Shown here: positions 38,101 to 49,416 of the stretch, one piece after another | Layout of the letters: each line of letters begins with the position of its first letter | How positions within the stretch are numbered: the stretch's first letter is position 1 | Assembly: GCA_947561585.1 (NCBI GenBank) | Contig: CANNZV010001040.1 | Coordinates: 124,001 to 188,000 of the forward strand | Reading direction: 5' to 3' | Length of the DNA: 64,000 nucleotides | Source of the DNA: Caprella mutica | Taxonomy: Eukaryota; Arthropoda; Malacostraca; Amphipoda; Caprellidae | Program-made: the position numbers and the translations under genes | The notes under the pieces: generated by a model | The model's database searches: none | What the model saw: the letters and a program-made list of their open reading frames with translations, nothing else | Told to the model about the DNA's origin: nothing

Positions 38101-41100
38101 GTACCTCAGTATTCTGATGTTACTGGCCATAGCAGCTGTGTTCACCGTTGCAGGCGGTCTGACTGCTGTCATTTGGACAGATTTTGTGCAGACTATCCGC
38201 ATGATTGTCGGAGCTTTCATTTTGATGGTGACGTGTAAGTTGGCAATCGATTTTATTTTTCTTATCGGAAATCTATTATCAAAATTTAGAATTATATCTA
38301 ATAATTTAAATAGCAGCAAGCTCCTAGCTTTGTGGAAATTCAATTTCCAGCTGCTTTTTAGTGATAAAATTTGTAATACCAGTGGGGTACAACCATCAAA
38401 ATTCATTCAAGTTTTGAAATTTATTCTGTAGGACGTAAGCTATATTCAATTTGTATTTTCTTTTTATCCAAACAGCATTTATCAAAGTTGGTGGATTCAA
38501 TAGTTTGGTAGAGAAATATCCATACGCCACAGCTTCCATCAGAGCTGTGGACCTGGACAACAACACATGTGGTGAACCACCTTTGGATTACATGCACCTC
38601 CTTCGGGCTGTTGAACCCGGGGTATCTGATCTGCCTTGGACCGGAATGGTCTTTGGTGTCACCATTAACTCCATCTGGTATTGGTGCACTGACCAGGTTA
38701 GAATCAAATCCTAAATTCTAAATTACTTAAGAGGACAACTATACCTATCATCTACTAAACTCATTTAATTTGTGAGATTATGTACCTACCTAATTGGTTT
38801 AAATTTCCCAGGTTATCGTTCAAAGAACTTTATCAAGCAAGAATATAACTCACGCTAAGGCTGGATGCGTTCTTGCAGCTTTCCTGAAATTATTACCACT
38901 TTGGTTGCTCGTTTTTCCGGGTATGGCAGCAAGGATTCTTTTCCCTGACAGAGTTGGCTGTGCAGATCCAGAAGAATGCATTAAAATCTGTGGAAGTGCT
39001 AAAGGCTGCTCCAACATTGCTTATGCTGAGCTTGTATTTGAGCTTCTGCCTCCAGGTAACTTAATAGTCTTGTAAATTATTACTTTTTTTATTCAACTTA
39101 GGGTCTTCATCATTTAATAATGCATTTAAAACGATTGAATGTTTTTCAACGTACAATGTAAATCTCAGATGATTGGGATACATCTTGGGATATATATTAT
39201 TTAATGTTCTTTATCCTCATAAGGTAATTTACATCAGTGTTACGAAAATGTATTTATGATTAAAACATTTGACGAAAATTTTTATTATGCGAAAATTCAC
39301 CATATTGATATGTTTTGAAGTTAATACTGATTTTACCCTAATGATATTTCAAATGTCTTTAATTTCAATTCCAATTCGTTCTTCAGGACTGGCTGGTTTG
39401 ATGTTAGCTGTAATGATGGCTGCTCTGATGTCATCTTTGACGTCAATCTTCAACTCAGCTTCCACAATCTTCACCATCGACGTCTGGTCGAAATTCAGAA
39501 AGAGAGCTTCGGAAGCCGAACAGTTGATGGTTGGCAGATGTTTCGTGATAGTGTTGGTGATTGTGTCAGTTATTTGGGTTCCTGTCATACAGTGAGTGCT
39601 GAAAACAATTTAAAGATTTGTCCTAAAATGTTTGAATTGTGTTTGTCACAGATTGTACAAACACCACTTTAAGATCTTTCTATTTGTTAATGAAGATCTC
39701 ATAGTTTAAATACTGTTATTACATTATTTTAATGATACTTGATTTAAGTAAATTAGTTAGAAATTGAGTATTAACCAAACCCTAAAATCACGAAATCTCA
39801 ACTCTAATTCTGACGAACGGGCTTACTATAAGTTTAATTTTTACGCCAGAGTCACAAGTAAAAGTAAATGATGCCGTATATCCAAACTAAATTCTCAGTC
39901 TCAACCATTATAAACAGGATATATTCTTGTTTTAATTCCAGAAATTCAGGCACATCCCAACTGTTCGATTACATTCAGAGTATTTCTTCCTTCCTTGCTC
40001 CGCCCATATGCGCAGTGTACCTCTGCGCAATATTCTGGGACAGGACAAATGAAGAGGTGAGTTGGAGTTTATAAATTTTGAATTAGTTAAATTTAATTAT
40101 TGAAATACCTATATTTAGTTGGAGATTCATAAATTTTTTTAAAAATATTATATGTAAATTATATATGTATATTTATGGGGAAAATTTTTGGTTCTAAAAA
40201 CTGTATCAAAAGCTTCTAAATTGTCTTGCTTATATGTAGACCCCGAAGATAACATGACATCCTTCATTAGCTGTTATTTCTCTCTCAGGGCGCTTTCTGG
40301 GGGCTGATGATAGGCCTTATAATCGGTCTCGTAAGGTTTGGGGTGGAATTCTCTTACATTCTCCCTGCATGTGGATCTGGTAAATATTTCTATTTATTTA
40401 TTGAACATCCATGCAAGTTTACCAATAAGGGAATATATTTATAGTAATTTAAACTGGTAGTTCAAATTTAAAACAATTGGTAAAGGAAAAAACATACACA
40501 GTGACAGCGTAAAATTAAAACACAATTTTTTTAATAAATTTCGTACTGACGAATATATTTTCCCTGAAATAAGATATTTGCATAAGTTTGCAGGTTTATA
40601 TTTAAAATATCTAAAATTGTGTATAAAAATATAGTGAATTAATCATGAAAAATATATTTTGAGGTAACTTAAATAGGATACCTTAGAAGCTAATATCACA
40701 TTATTTAAGTCTTTAAAATAATGATAATAAAAGTTAAATTAATGTTAAAAATACACCGATCATGAATTTAGAAATTACTTCCAATTAAATGTAAATTATC
40801 ATTTTTATATTACATTATTCTTAAATAGAATAAATCAATTATGAATAAATCTAAATAAAAAATTTCAGGTTTTTAGTTTAATTAAAAATAAGTCATATGC
40901 ATTCATTCAATTCAAATATTCTTGATATTCGTACAAAGGTATTGCCGATCCTCGTCCTGTTATCGTGCGAATGTTGGTGGGAAATGTCCACTACCTCCAC
41001 TTCTCCTGCATCCTCTGGCTCATGACCCTGGGGGTGACGGTGGGGGTGTCCCTCCTCACTCCCCCCATACCAAAAGAATGCGTAAGTCTCGTAGAATATC

Positions 41101-42818
41101 ACAATTGAATTATTTTCAGAGATTTAAAATTTTCAATAATAATTTCTTTTAACGGGGTTAAGATAAATAAAAAAATTGTCTTTTTATACAATTATTTTTT
41201 AATATCCATTTAAAAATTTACATACGGTGGTGTGTAAAATTGTAGTTTTGATGGCCTTTAATCGCTTTTTCATTATATATTATTAGGTCTTCTATTGCTT
41301 TCTCTTTTTTCATTATTTTTCATTATTCTTCCAGTTATACAGACTGACATGGTCCAGTAGGAAGGACTCAAGGGTCCGCAAGAACCTTTCTGATATCAAC
41401 AAACCAGAGGAAGAGTCAGACGTCAACAGTTTCAGCATAAGTGATCAACCACGTTAGTTTTATAATTAGTTGATGTATGGTAAATTACGAATTATCAGTC
41501 AGTTACACATATTAAAAAAACGGTCATATAAGAAAAAACGATATTATAATTGTGATTTTATTTTTATTTTTATTGGTAACCATGACACCAGCAGGTATCA
41601 TGGATACCAATAAAAATATCGTTTTTATCTTTTATGACCGAAGATGTGAAACTGACCGATAATTCGTAATTTACCCTACTTTATTCACAATGTATAGGCT
41701 ATAATTTGGTATAAATATCTTTGAACTGAAGTTATTTAATTACTACTTTAATTCAATTATTTAACCAATGGTGTCATTTTGACTTCTTGGTTTAGAGTAG
41801 AAGTAGGTAGGGACATTAATTAATTACTTAACGTGCTATTATTATTTTTTCATTTTTTGTAAAAAATTGAATAAAGGACATAATTTTAAAAAATAACTGA
41901 AGTCCGAGATTTTATTTTCCAGTTTACCGTAACTTTCTTAGGAAAATTTGTATCAATACGTTTTATCCGAAATTTTTCTCCATATCTTCCATTTTTTAAT
42001 TCTTCTGATGATTAATTTAAGCCTTTTCATTTGCAATCCTATTTTTAGCTTCAGAAAGGCGCAGCACGTGGCAGCGCGTCCTCATGCGTCTCTGTTGCGT
42101 AAGTGACGGATGTGAAGACGTACCAACTGTCGAGACGCAGGACAACGCTGTACAGAGTGCCAAGGACGCAGTGGCATTCCTTACGGAGGATCCTCAATGG
42201 AAGAGGTTTGTGTCCTTTATTATCCTTTAGAAATAAAAGGGTTAGTTACGAATAATCGGTCAGTTTCACATCTTCGGTCATATACAAAAACTATATAATA
42301 AAAAGTTAAATAATGCTGATTACCTCGTTTTTTCCTACATGACCGAAGATGTGAAACCGATCGATAATTCGAAACTTACCCTAGTTTTCAAATTGAAATA
42401 TTTTGGAGGAGCGCTCGAAGATTAAGAGAAATATAACCCAAACTTAATCTTCTTTGCCTCCTTCACAAATATTTCTATGAGTCATTCTAATTTTATCAAA
42501 GGGAAAACATTTTTAAAGTTTTGCTAAGTCGTTAGATATCATTTCTTAATTTAACACTTCCGAGAATTTCTTATTTTTCTTTAAACTAATATTTATTTTG
42601 GATTTACGTAATATTACAAATATAATAACATTTTTCAATATCACTACTAAAAACTTTTTTTTTAAATGTTATAATTAATTAATTATAAAGTTAGATTACT
42701 GAACACTCTTTAGTTTTCTTTTTCTTTAAATTCAACTGTATTTATTTTCAGCATGGTTGCAGCCAGCGCAGTGGTGGTTATGTCCCTTTCGACGTTTGTT
42801 TTCGCTTTTTTCGCCTGA
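32200..42818 (+). CDS. Sodium/glucose cotransporter (SLC5/SGLT family), complete 14-exon gene
   Basis: Exons: 32200-32322, 36660-36731, 37377-37481, 37737-37901, 38036-38234, 38476-38696, 38812-39055, 39387-39591, 39942-40056, 40289-40379, 40939-41081, 41335-41452, 42049-42205, 42752-42818. All introns are GT-AG and in phase. The product is 674 residues, against 664 for human SGLT1. The start has G at -3 and +4, with an in-frame TGA 15 bases upstream. From known family structure it is a 14-helix plasma-membrane protein coupling sugar uptake to sodium. Sodium-site residues A72, I75, A389, S392 and S393 (SGLT1 A76, I79, S389, S392, S393) and D204 are visible. So are sugar-site residues N74, H79, E98, Y290, W291, K321 and Q457 (SGLT1 N78, H83, E102, Y290, W291, K321, Q457). 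SGLT1 T287 is serine here. Other motifs are [37 protein letters not shown] and a C-terminal FFA ending. The exact substrate cannot be told from sequence. A close SGLT paralogue or inositol transporter is the alternative. Confidence 0.96.
32701..33309. repeat. 32-bp minisatellite in transporter intron 1, 19 copies
   Basis: The unit gtgactcttttctctgatag followed by tacatcatcaca repeats every 32 bases. The only frequent variant is ctaatag for ctgatag (two copies). This is one of the most homogeneous arrays in the window, so a recent expansion is likely. A single partial unit (cagtgactcttttctctaac) occurs alone at about 48634-48655. Confidence 0.96.
34318..34676 (-). repeat. Reverse copy D of the AGGTCA-rich dispersed repeat, in intron 1
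   Basis: It begins with a degenerate right end (gggcactcgcagagtgcata, then ccttcgctgccgctt). It contains gaccttgacctttgaccg at about 34497 and ccaccaaatttcaggcattt twice. It ends with the family's degenerate hairpin (aactttccacaatctgtga). It lies in reverse orientation to the host gene. Confidence 0.8.
34793..35761. mobile_element. Fold-back element with gctcgaa subrepeats, in intron 1
   Basis: The left end ggtaaattgctccaaaacaa and the right end tttcgagcaatttac are inverses. The right arm runs from about 35588 (aggtacagcttcacttcatg) and contains degenerate tcgagcaatt/attgttc units. The left arm is cut short at about 34840. The family's better-preserved copy is at 62375-63224, whose right arm aligns with 35588-35761 throughout. 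Confidence 0.75.
35965..36496. mobile_element. 532-bp pogo-like non-autonomous element in intron 1
   Basis: The ends catgtaaagctcttacagcg and cgttctaagagctttacctg are imperfect inverses. TA lies on each side (35963-35964 and 36497-36498). Inside is a small palindrome, gtccgctctagcggac. A diverged copy in opposite orientation lies at about 60130-60484 plus 61959-62037, where it is split by another transposon. Assignment to pogo/Tigger rests on the TA duplication and the CAG-like tips only. Confidence 0.7.
37944..38030. repeat. 19-bp tandem repeat abutting the splice acceptor of exon 5
   Basis: About 4.5 units of atcttcttaatgatctcga precede the exon. The last partial unit reads aatcttctgtag, so its pyrimidines form the tract just before the AG at 38034-38035. 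The array therefore supplies part of the splice signal. A change in copy number would leave the last unit, and so the acceptor, intact. Confidence 0.9.
41478..41676. mobile_element. MITE of the gggtaagtt family in transporter intron 12
   Basis: The left end tggtaaattacgaattatca and the right end gataattcgtaatttaccc are inverses, with TA at 41476-41477 and 41677-41678. An inner pair, ttggtaaccatgacacc and atcatggataccaa, makes a second hairpin in the centre. It starts 26 bases after the exon 12 donor. Confidence 0.88.
42239..42381. mobile_element. MITE of the gggtaagtt family in transporter intron 13
   Basis: The left end gggttagttacgaataatc and the right end gataattcgaaacttaccc are inverses. 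Inward of the ends the match continues (tcagtttcacatcttcggtc against gaccgaagatgtgaaacc). TA follows the right end. The left flank is AA, probably a mutated duplication. It starts 34 bases after the exon 13 donor. Confidence 0.88.
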
Positions 42819-42831
42819 GAAACCTAAAGAA

Positions 42832-42897
42832 AATAAAGCCATCTGTTTTATTTGTATTTTATTAGCACTTGCAATGATAAAAAGATCTGAAAATAAA
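42832..42897 (+). terminator. Candidate polyadenylation signals of the transporter gene
   Basis: AATAAA occurs at 42832-42837, only 13 bases past the stop codon, and again at 42892-42897. The second is followed by a T/GT-rich stretch (tatgtttgttcgg), which makes it the better candidate. Either would give a very short 3' untranslated region. Confidence 0.6.
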
Positions 42898-43120
42898 TAT
42901 GTTTGTTCGGAGTAAACGATAATTAAGAATTTATGTGCATCTTGTTATTGAAAAATATATTTAATGATATTTTTTGGAATTATCGTAGGTTTTCAATGAA
43001 ATTAAAGAAAAGTAATTGTCTAATAATGTATATTTAATTATAAGATATATACTATAACAAAAGATCAAGACCCTAATATAGGTTTATAAATTTAGAAAAA
43101 GGTTCTGATTCCTTTTAAAA

Positions 43121-43395
43121 ATAGGGACTTTAAAAGTAAATAGGGACTGTAAAAGTAGATAGGGACCGTAAAAGTAGATAGGGACCGTAAAAGTAAATAG
43201 AGACCGTAAAAGTAAATAGGGACTGTAAAAGTAGATAGGGACCGTATAAGTAGATGGGGACTTTAAAAGTAGATAGGGACTTTAAAAGTAGATAGGGACT
43301 TTAAAAGTAGATAGGGACCGTAAAAGTAGATAGTGACCGTAAAAGTAGATAGGGACCGTAAAAGTAGATAGGGACCGTAAAAGTAGATAGGGACC
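43121..43395. repeat. 19-bp minisatellite (gggaccgtaaaagtagata), about 14 copies
   Basis: Units vary between gggaccgt, gggacttt and gggactgt, and between agtagata and agtaaata. The array lies about 300 bases downstream of the transporter stop codon. Confidence 0.93.
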
Positions 43396-45000
43396 GCAAT
43401 TCCTAAAACAAGAGATAGGGTCACACTAGTATAAAATTATGCCTAGAAACAACCAAACACACCGTTCGGAAGGAATAATAGGTTCTAGCAATTAGTCATG
43501 CGATACACTCTCATGCTTCTTCTTTTGCAGAAATTTACAATAAAAGAATATGTAACAATTTATAGTAGTGAAAGAGTCTTCCAAAGTAAATTAGATGAAG
43601 ACAGTTAGTTAGAAGTTTGAAAGTAGGAAATAGGTTTCCTTCAATGGGATTGATCTGATCGAAAACTATGTCAATACAGACTTGAGGAGATCAGAGCGAA
43701 TTCGGGTCATACTATACTAGCAGTTTTAACGCCGCGTTTTCACTGCCCTGCCTCCACTTCTTAAAATTCAAAAATACTATAGGCGGTGAAAATGCTTTGA
43801 AAACTATACTAGACGGTCAATAGAATAAACATTTATTCTAAATTCTTTTTATACTTTTCAAATTTACACAGGAAGAACCCCGAAATGACTATTAACTATT
43901 GCTAAAATAATCTTCAAATTAACGAATATATAGATAAACAAATCTTCTTATATGTACTTTTCTCTACATATGTCGTATAATCAAATTTTAAATAATGCCA
44001 ACATAGAAATTAAAACATGCATAACTATCTACCAGAAGAGCTGTTTTAAAGGAGAAAAAAGTTCATGGTAGACGATCTTGTAACCATTTTATATATAATT
44101 TATCAATTTGAAAAATACCATGCAAGTACTCCTTTAAATAATAACATATTTTGATTCACTTCTATTGTCTTTTGATTCACTTTTTGCCGTGAACCTAGAA
44201 TAGCGTATAAATAACTTGAATTAAGTAGACTGGCGATGTATGTGCACTACGACACTACATGTTAGAATTTAGGCTGTGATTATACTGAGATTGTTAGGCA
44301 GTAGAATGCATGAAATTAAAGCTTTAAACCAGTACAAAAGCATTTACGAAAACTCATAGATAATATAATGTAAGAATTGAAGTTGGACAAAAATGCTTCA
44401 CACTAATATATATTATGTAGTTTCATTTCCAAATCCTTATTGGTTAAAAAAAACTAAAACTAAAGCACGAGACACTATCCTACACTCTGCTAGTTTAACA
44501 GTGAACAGAGTCAAATAATTATTTGAATGAATTAAATGTTTCCTAGCTATAAACTAACAAGGACGGTATCACCTCTTCAGGTAAAATATTATTTCTAAAT
44601 ATATTTTGGACTACCATTCGGACGGAACAGAATTTGTTTTTTGAAAATAATGAATATAATTTACTTAATAGTCCATAACTCCTAGGGAAAAATGTCCTGA
44701 TTGATTTTTAAATATTTGATTTCCCTCAGTGGAATTTACCCAATAGAATTTTCTTCAGTGGAATCTTTAAAGGTTTAAAAAGAGAGTTACTGTTTTAAAG
44801 AGAGACAGTTTACACACATTTTGGCTTCACTTCGCCCCGATGGGTGAGGCAAAAGAACAGCTTCACGGTACTATGGTCACGCACAGTAGTCACGGATGGA
44901 AATAAATATGCTAAAGTAGTAACCTACTTTTAAAAAATTCATATTACCTTGCTAGTTTTTGTTACACATCTTAGATGCAATGGACATTCCATACAAACCC
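43396..45000. other. Intergenic DNA, nothing recognised
   Basis: No exon-like frame was seen. A somewhat GC-richer patch at 43725-43770 (aacgccgcgttttcactgcc) and another at 44830-44890 (cttcgccccgatgggtgagg) could be ends of old elements. I could not find partners for them. Confidence 0.4.
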
Positions 45001-45008
45001 ATGGCTTC

Positions 45009-45760
45009 CTACACCAATCCTGAGTTTTGTTCCGCACCGTCCTGTTGAAAGTTAAAAGGCCTGTCATTGAAGTGCTTCTTCGTCTTGACTTGTCCTGGAG
45101 TCAAAATATCCTCGATATACGATTTTGCGTTAACTTTAGCGCTTTCTTTGACGAAAATGAGAGGAGATCTCCAACTCTCAGAGATGGCAGCCCAAACCAT
45201 CACAGAGGCAGGCTTTTTGCGACGGAAAACAGTCTTTACGGATGGAGGGATACTGTCAGCACTTTGTGTCAAAATTCTATCGGTCTGGGAGTTGAATTTG
45301 GCCTCCACAGTGAACATTTTCTCATCTGAAAAGACGATCTCAACAGCCTGCGTGGCATCTTTCATTGCATTCAAAAGAATCTTTGATCTGCCCAGCCTCT
45401 TTTGTTTCTGCAAGTCCGTGAGCTGTTGCATGTTGGTCATTTTGAAGGGAGACAACTTGGGGTCTTCTTTGACGATGGTTCTCACACTTTTTTCGTCGAT
45501 ATCCATACTCTTAGCCATCTTTCTCATGCTTCGTTTGAGGTTCCTCCTTATTCACTCTCTAATTGCTTTGATTTTGGTTGGAGTGCATGCAGTGCGAGGT
45601 CATCCACACCTGTGACGATCACCTGTTATCTCCAGTTCTTGGTAGCGTTTAACAGCATCCCTAACGGTCGATTTCGGTGCTTTTAACAGCTTGACAATCT
45701 CTGACGTTATGTAAAAAAAACACAAGACGTCGAAGGAATGTAGCGTTGCCATTGGATCTA
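45009..45760 (-). pseudogene. Truncated mariner/Tc1-superfamily transposase, relative of the one at 5292-6309
   Basis: Read on the minus strand, the 5' portion (about 45760-45530) has helix-turn-helix remnants (KAPKSTVRDAVKRYQEL) with stops. The intact run 45527-45009 contains RTIVKEDPKLSPF, FSDEKMFTVEA, KPASVMVWAAISESWRSPL and ends at FQQDGA. It thus keeps the first two catalytic aspartates and loses the third with the C-terminal third. The order and wording of the motifs match the DD37D copy on the other side of the transporter gene. No terminal inverted repeats are visible around it. Confidence 0.88.
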
Positions 45761-45796
45761 AAAGGGATGAGTGGGGCTTCTCATATTGTTTTTCCG

Positions 45797-45868
45797 CTAA
45801 TTACACTTGCACTAATTACACTTGCACTAATTACACTTGCACTAATTACACTTGTGCTAAATACACCT
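45797..45868. repeat. 15-bp tandem repeat (actaattacacttgc), about 4.5 copies
   Basis: Three identical units are followed by two degenerate ones (gtgctaaatacacctgc). The surrounding 45870-46260 is T-rich with repeated tattttac/aattat words but no clear period. Confidence 0.85.
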
Positions 45869-46287
45869 GCACTAAATATTTTATCTTTAATTGTGTGTTT
45901 TGAAATTAGTTGTTCTCTAATTAAATTATTAGTAATTATACGTTCCATCATTATTTTACCTTCTTTTAAATGTTTATAATTATTTTACCGTTATTTATAT
46001 TATCGTATTTTGATTGTTTTTCAATTATATTTTTCATATTTAAAAGTTTTGAAATTATAGTTTTACTATTTATTTTGTTGCTTATTATTTTACCTCTAAT
46101 TAATTTACTAGTAATTATTTTCTACATTTTATGAGTTTCGTAATTATGTGTTTATTAATAATGTTTCCCGCATTTGGGTAATTTCTAATTATAATTTTGC
46201 ATTTTATGCCGTTTTCTATTTATATTATTACTAATTAATCGTGTCCATATTAGTTTATCTAAATTATTTTTTAGTTTTATGATTATA

Positions 46288-47479
46288 CAGGGTGGCGCAA
46301 AAAAAGGAAACCAATTTTCAAATTAGTTCATTTTACAAACTATCGAAGCTAGAAATTTTCTAAAAACACAGTTTTATTCATTTACTCTTTCTACATCTAT
46401 CTTGATAATCTGTCAAAAGTTACGATGAAAATTGAACATCCTGCAGTGAATTAAATAAAAGTACCTAAAAATGGCTTGCGCGAGTACGAAATACACAAAA
46501 AAATTCATAATAGGAATAATTTATTCCCATATGGTAGTAGTAAAAATTAAATCATACTATTTTTCATTCAATTAAGGGTTTGGTTATTAACTCTTTCATT
46601 TTTGTAAATACATCTTCATCACCAATCACGATATCTTCTACAAAATGTGCATATTTTGCAGAAACCATTTTACAAAATTTAGACGATGCGGTAAATCAGT
46701 TCTTAGAGTTCGAGCCTTACATGCATCTTAAAAGGATAATATCTAAAATAGTTTTTAACAATTTAGTGAAATGTGTCTTAAATGATATCTAATTCTTAAC
46801 ATCTGATTTATATTTTTGTATTATCAATAAGCTGTTCATGAAAAAGATTAATGTTTTCATGTGTTCATTCTTTTCTCCTGCGACATGATCAATTTTTGTT
46901 CAAATTTAAAGTGGTTTCTTCAGTTTTGAACTTATTAACATTTGTCAATGTGGTTTTACAGTTGGTGGAAATCTTTCCGGAAAGCAATGTTCAAAATGAG
47001 GTTAAACCTGCGTAAAACTTACAATATTTAAAAAAAAATCACAACAAAACTGTGTTCTTTTAAAAGCTGCATTTTGAGGGTATCGAATATTATATAAAAA
47101 TTAATGGCGAGATGATCTTATAAAGATATCAATTTTACCTTCAAAAAACAACTTTCAAATGGTAATTTATATTTTCATTTTCTCTTATTTGTTACAAAAA
47201 AATTGTAGAATTTATTGTTTTTACATCCATATAAAATGAAGTATACCTCTTACGATTTTTTTTCATATATTTCGTGCTCGCGCAAGTCATTTTTAGGTAC
47301 CTTTTTTTAATTCGCTGCAGAATGTTTAATTTGTGTTGTAACTCTTAACAAATTATCAATCAAGCTAGATGCATAAAAAAGTAAACGAATAAAACTGTGT
47401 TTTTAGAAAATTTCTAGCTTTGATAGTTTGTAAAATAAACTAATTTGAAAATAGGTTTCCTTTTTTTTGCGCCACCTTG
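46288..47479. mobile_element. 1.19-kb non-autonomous element with terminal inverted repeats of about 200 bp
   Basis: The left tip cagggtggcgcaaaaaaagg and the right tip cctttttttt-gcgccacctt(g) are inverses. TA flanks lie at 46286-46287 and 47480-47481. The inverse match continues for roughly 200 bases on each side (aaactatcgaagctagaaat against atttctagctttgatagttt, then gtacctaaaaatggcttgcg against cgcaagtcatttttaggtac). The middle has no transposase motif. The TA duplication suggests a mariner/Tc1-type mobiliser. Confidence 0.9.
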
Positions 47480-47481
47480 TA

Positions 47482-48757
47482 TATAAAAATATTTTTCTTT
47501 TTAATTCTACCAACATTCCATAAGAGACATTAGGTAAAATTTAAAATAGAAATCAAATTAGCTTAGATTGATAGAAACCTACAACCTCAAAAAAAAATTA
47601 AATAGAGAAATCATAGTACCTACGTATATGAAATCAAGGGTTGGTTTCGATTACCCCCTCCTTCGATTGTTGCTGTCGAAATTTCGAAATTGATACTGAA
47701 ATAGCACGATGTTAATAGGGTTGAGAAAATAAAATTCGAAATCATTAAATTTATTTATTTTTTCATCAATCCAAGGTGAAAATAATATTTAACTTTAATT
47801 CAAAAATAACACGAAAATGCCAAGTGAAATTTGCCAAAAAAAAATCATAAATAGTGAAAACTACAAATGTCAGATTTAGAAATGAATCATCACTATGAAT
47901 ACCTCATTGATTAGAAAGCACACAGTCAAAAAGAGAGGTTTGATTTAGTCTAGTTAAATAAGGTTTAAGGGGACTATTGGTTGTTTGTTACTTATAAATT
48001 ATTATTGATAACACTTAGAAATATATTAAAAATAATGATATAATATTAGCTCTGTTGACCTCTTCGTATTAGATTCAAGTAGTGTGAACCTAATTCCTAA
48101 ATCTATGTGTACATATACACCTTAGGAATACTGAACAACTGATCCAAAATAAAAAAAAGGTATTTTTATTATACATTTTTTTACTTGAAATAAGAGATGA
48201 ATGTTATATCAAATCACACCACACATTGTTTTTAGATTCCTAATATACTTTTCGTGTTACAGTTATTGGATAATTAAGACCTAATAGTTATCACAAACTA
48301 AGTTAATAAAATTCCAAATAAATTCAATTGAAAGAGCTACTGTAGTATTATTATAAATTCTGATTTTCTTCTCAACTGAATACAATATTATATAGCACAC
48401 GTGCCACCAAACTCTCCTGTGAAAATACAACTATTATCAAACAAAATAAGTAAATTAGTAATCAAATGTTCTAATAAATACCATGACGTCATTTTCAACT
48501 TAAAAAGAATATTACAATCAATAATTTCATGACTTCTTTAACTTACATATCTATAAATTATCATAGATACAATTACTCTCATCAAATTATTATTTGAAAA
48601 TTAGAAAATTTTAATTTTAGAAACTAGCAACATGCAGTGACTCTTTTCTCTAACAGTACCTACCTATCATACAGCTCGTAAAAAACTGAAAATTAACTGA
48701 TGTTTAAATTAAATAAGATGGTAAGAAATAAGTAAACTTTACAAGCTCATGTCAATA
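47482..48757. other. Intergenic DNA, nothing recognised
   Basis: AT-rich, with no exon-like frame. A lone partial unit of the 32-bp minisatellite of 32701-33309 sits at about 48634-48655. Confidence 0.45.
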
Positions 48758-48759
48758 TA

Positions 48760-49416
48760 CAGGGTTTTTCACGGAAACTGTCATACATATAAAAAAATTT
48801 ACGATGAATTTATGCCATACATAATTCACAAAGTTCAGACCTTTTAGAAATGCACAAAAAACAGCGATTACAATTCTGCCAGTGGTGGCAAAAACAGCTT
48901 GGTAATTTTCTCGCAGAGACTAATATGCTCCAACACAATGTGGTTTATGAGAAGAACTGCTCCTAACAGACAAAATGACAGATGTTAGGCTTTGTGCACC
49001 CACTTGAAATCGAAGAACAGCAACGACAAAGAGATAAAAAGTCAATGGCTTGGGTTGGTTTCATCGAAAGAGAGACATTTGAGCCTCATATTGGTTTAAA
49101 GATGAAAATGCAGTGAAAGTTAATGGGGAATTATATGGAGGGGTGTTGAATGAACACCTTTTCTCACAAATATCAGGAAACAATGGTGGTTTCAACAAGA
49201 TGGAGCAACTCCTCACTGCATGATGACAAACATTGAAATGTTACAAATCAAATTTAAGGCTCACTTAATTTCAAGGAGAGCTGCTTGGCCAAGATGCACT
49301 CCAGATATGAATCCCCTTAACTTTTGGTTTTGGGGGTACTGCATTAAATTTGGTCGTGGGTCTATTAGTGGGTCTATTAGCCATTTATTATTTGACAGTT
49401 TCCGTGAAAGACCCTG
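48760..49416 (+). mobile_element. Internally deleted mariner/Tc1-superfamily element, 657 bp
   Basis: The left tip cagggtttttcacggaaact and the right tip agtttccgtgaaagaccctg are inverses over about 27 bases, with TA at 48758-48759 and 49417-49418. The inside keeps transposase fragments in several frames (MAWVGFIERETFEPHIG, VNGELYGGVLNEHL, QWWFQQDGATPH, LISRRAAWPR, PDMNPLNFWFWG). The third catalytic aspartate has become asparagine. I count 39 residues between the second catalytic aspartate and that asparagine. The family differs from the DD37D copies. Confidence 0.88.

Noticed and set aside
40922..41152. A plus-strand frame read through exon 11 in another phase
   Set aside because: It overlaps exon 11 of the transporter out of phase. 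The transporter frame ([13 protein letters not shown]...) is clearly the coding one.
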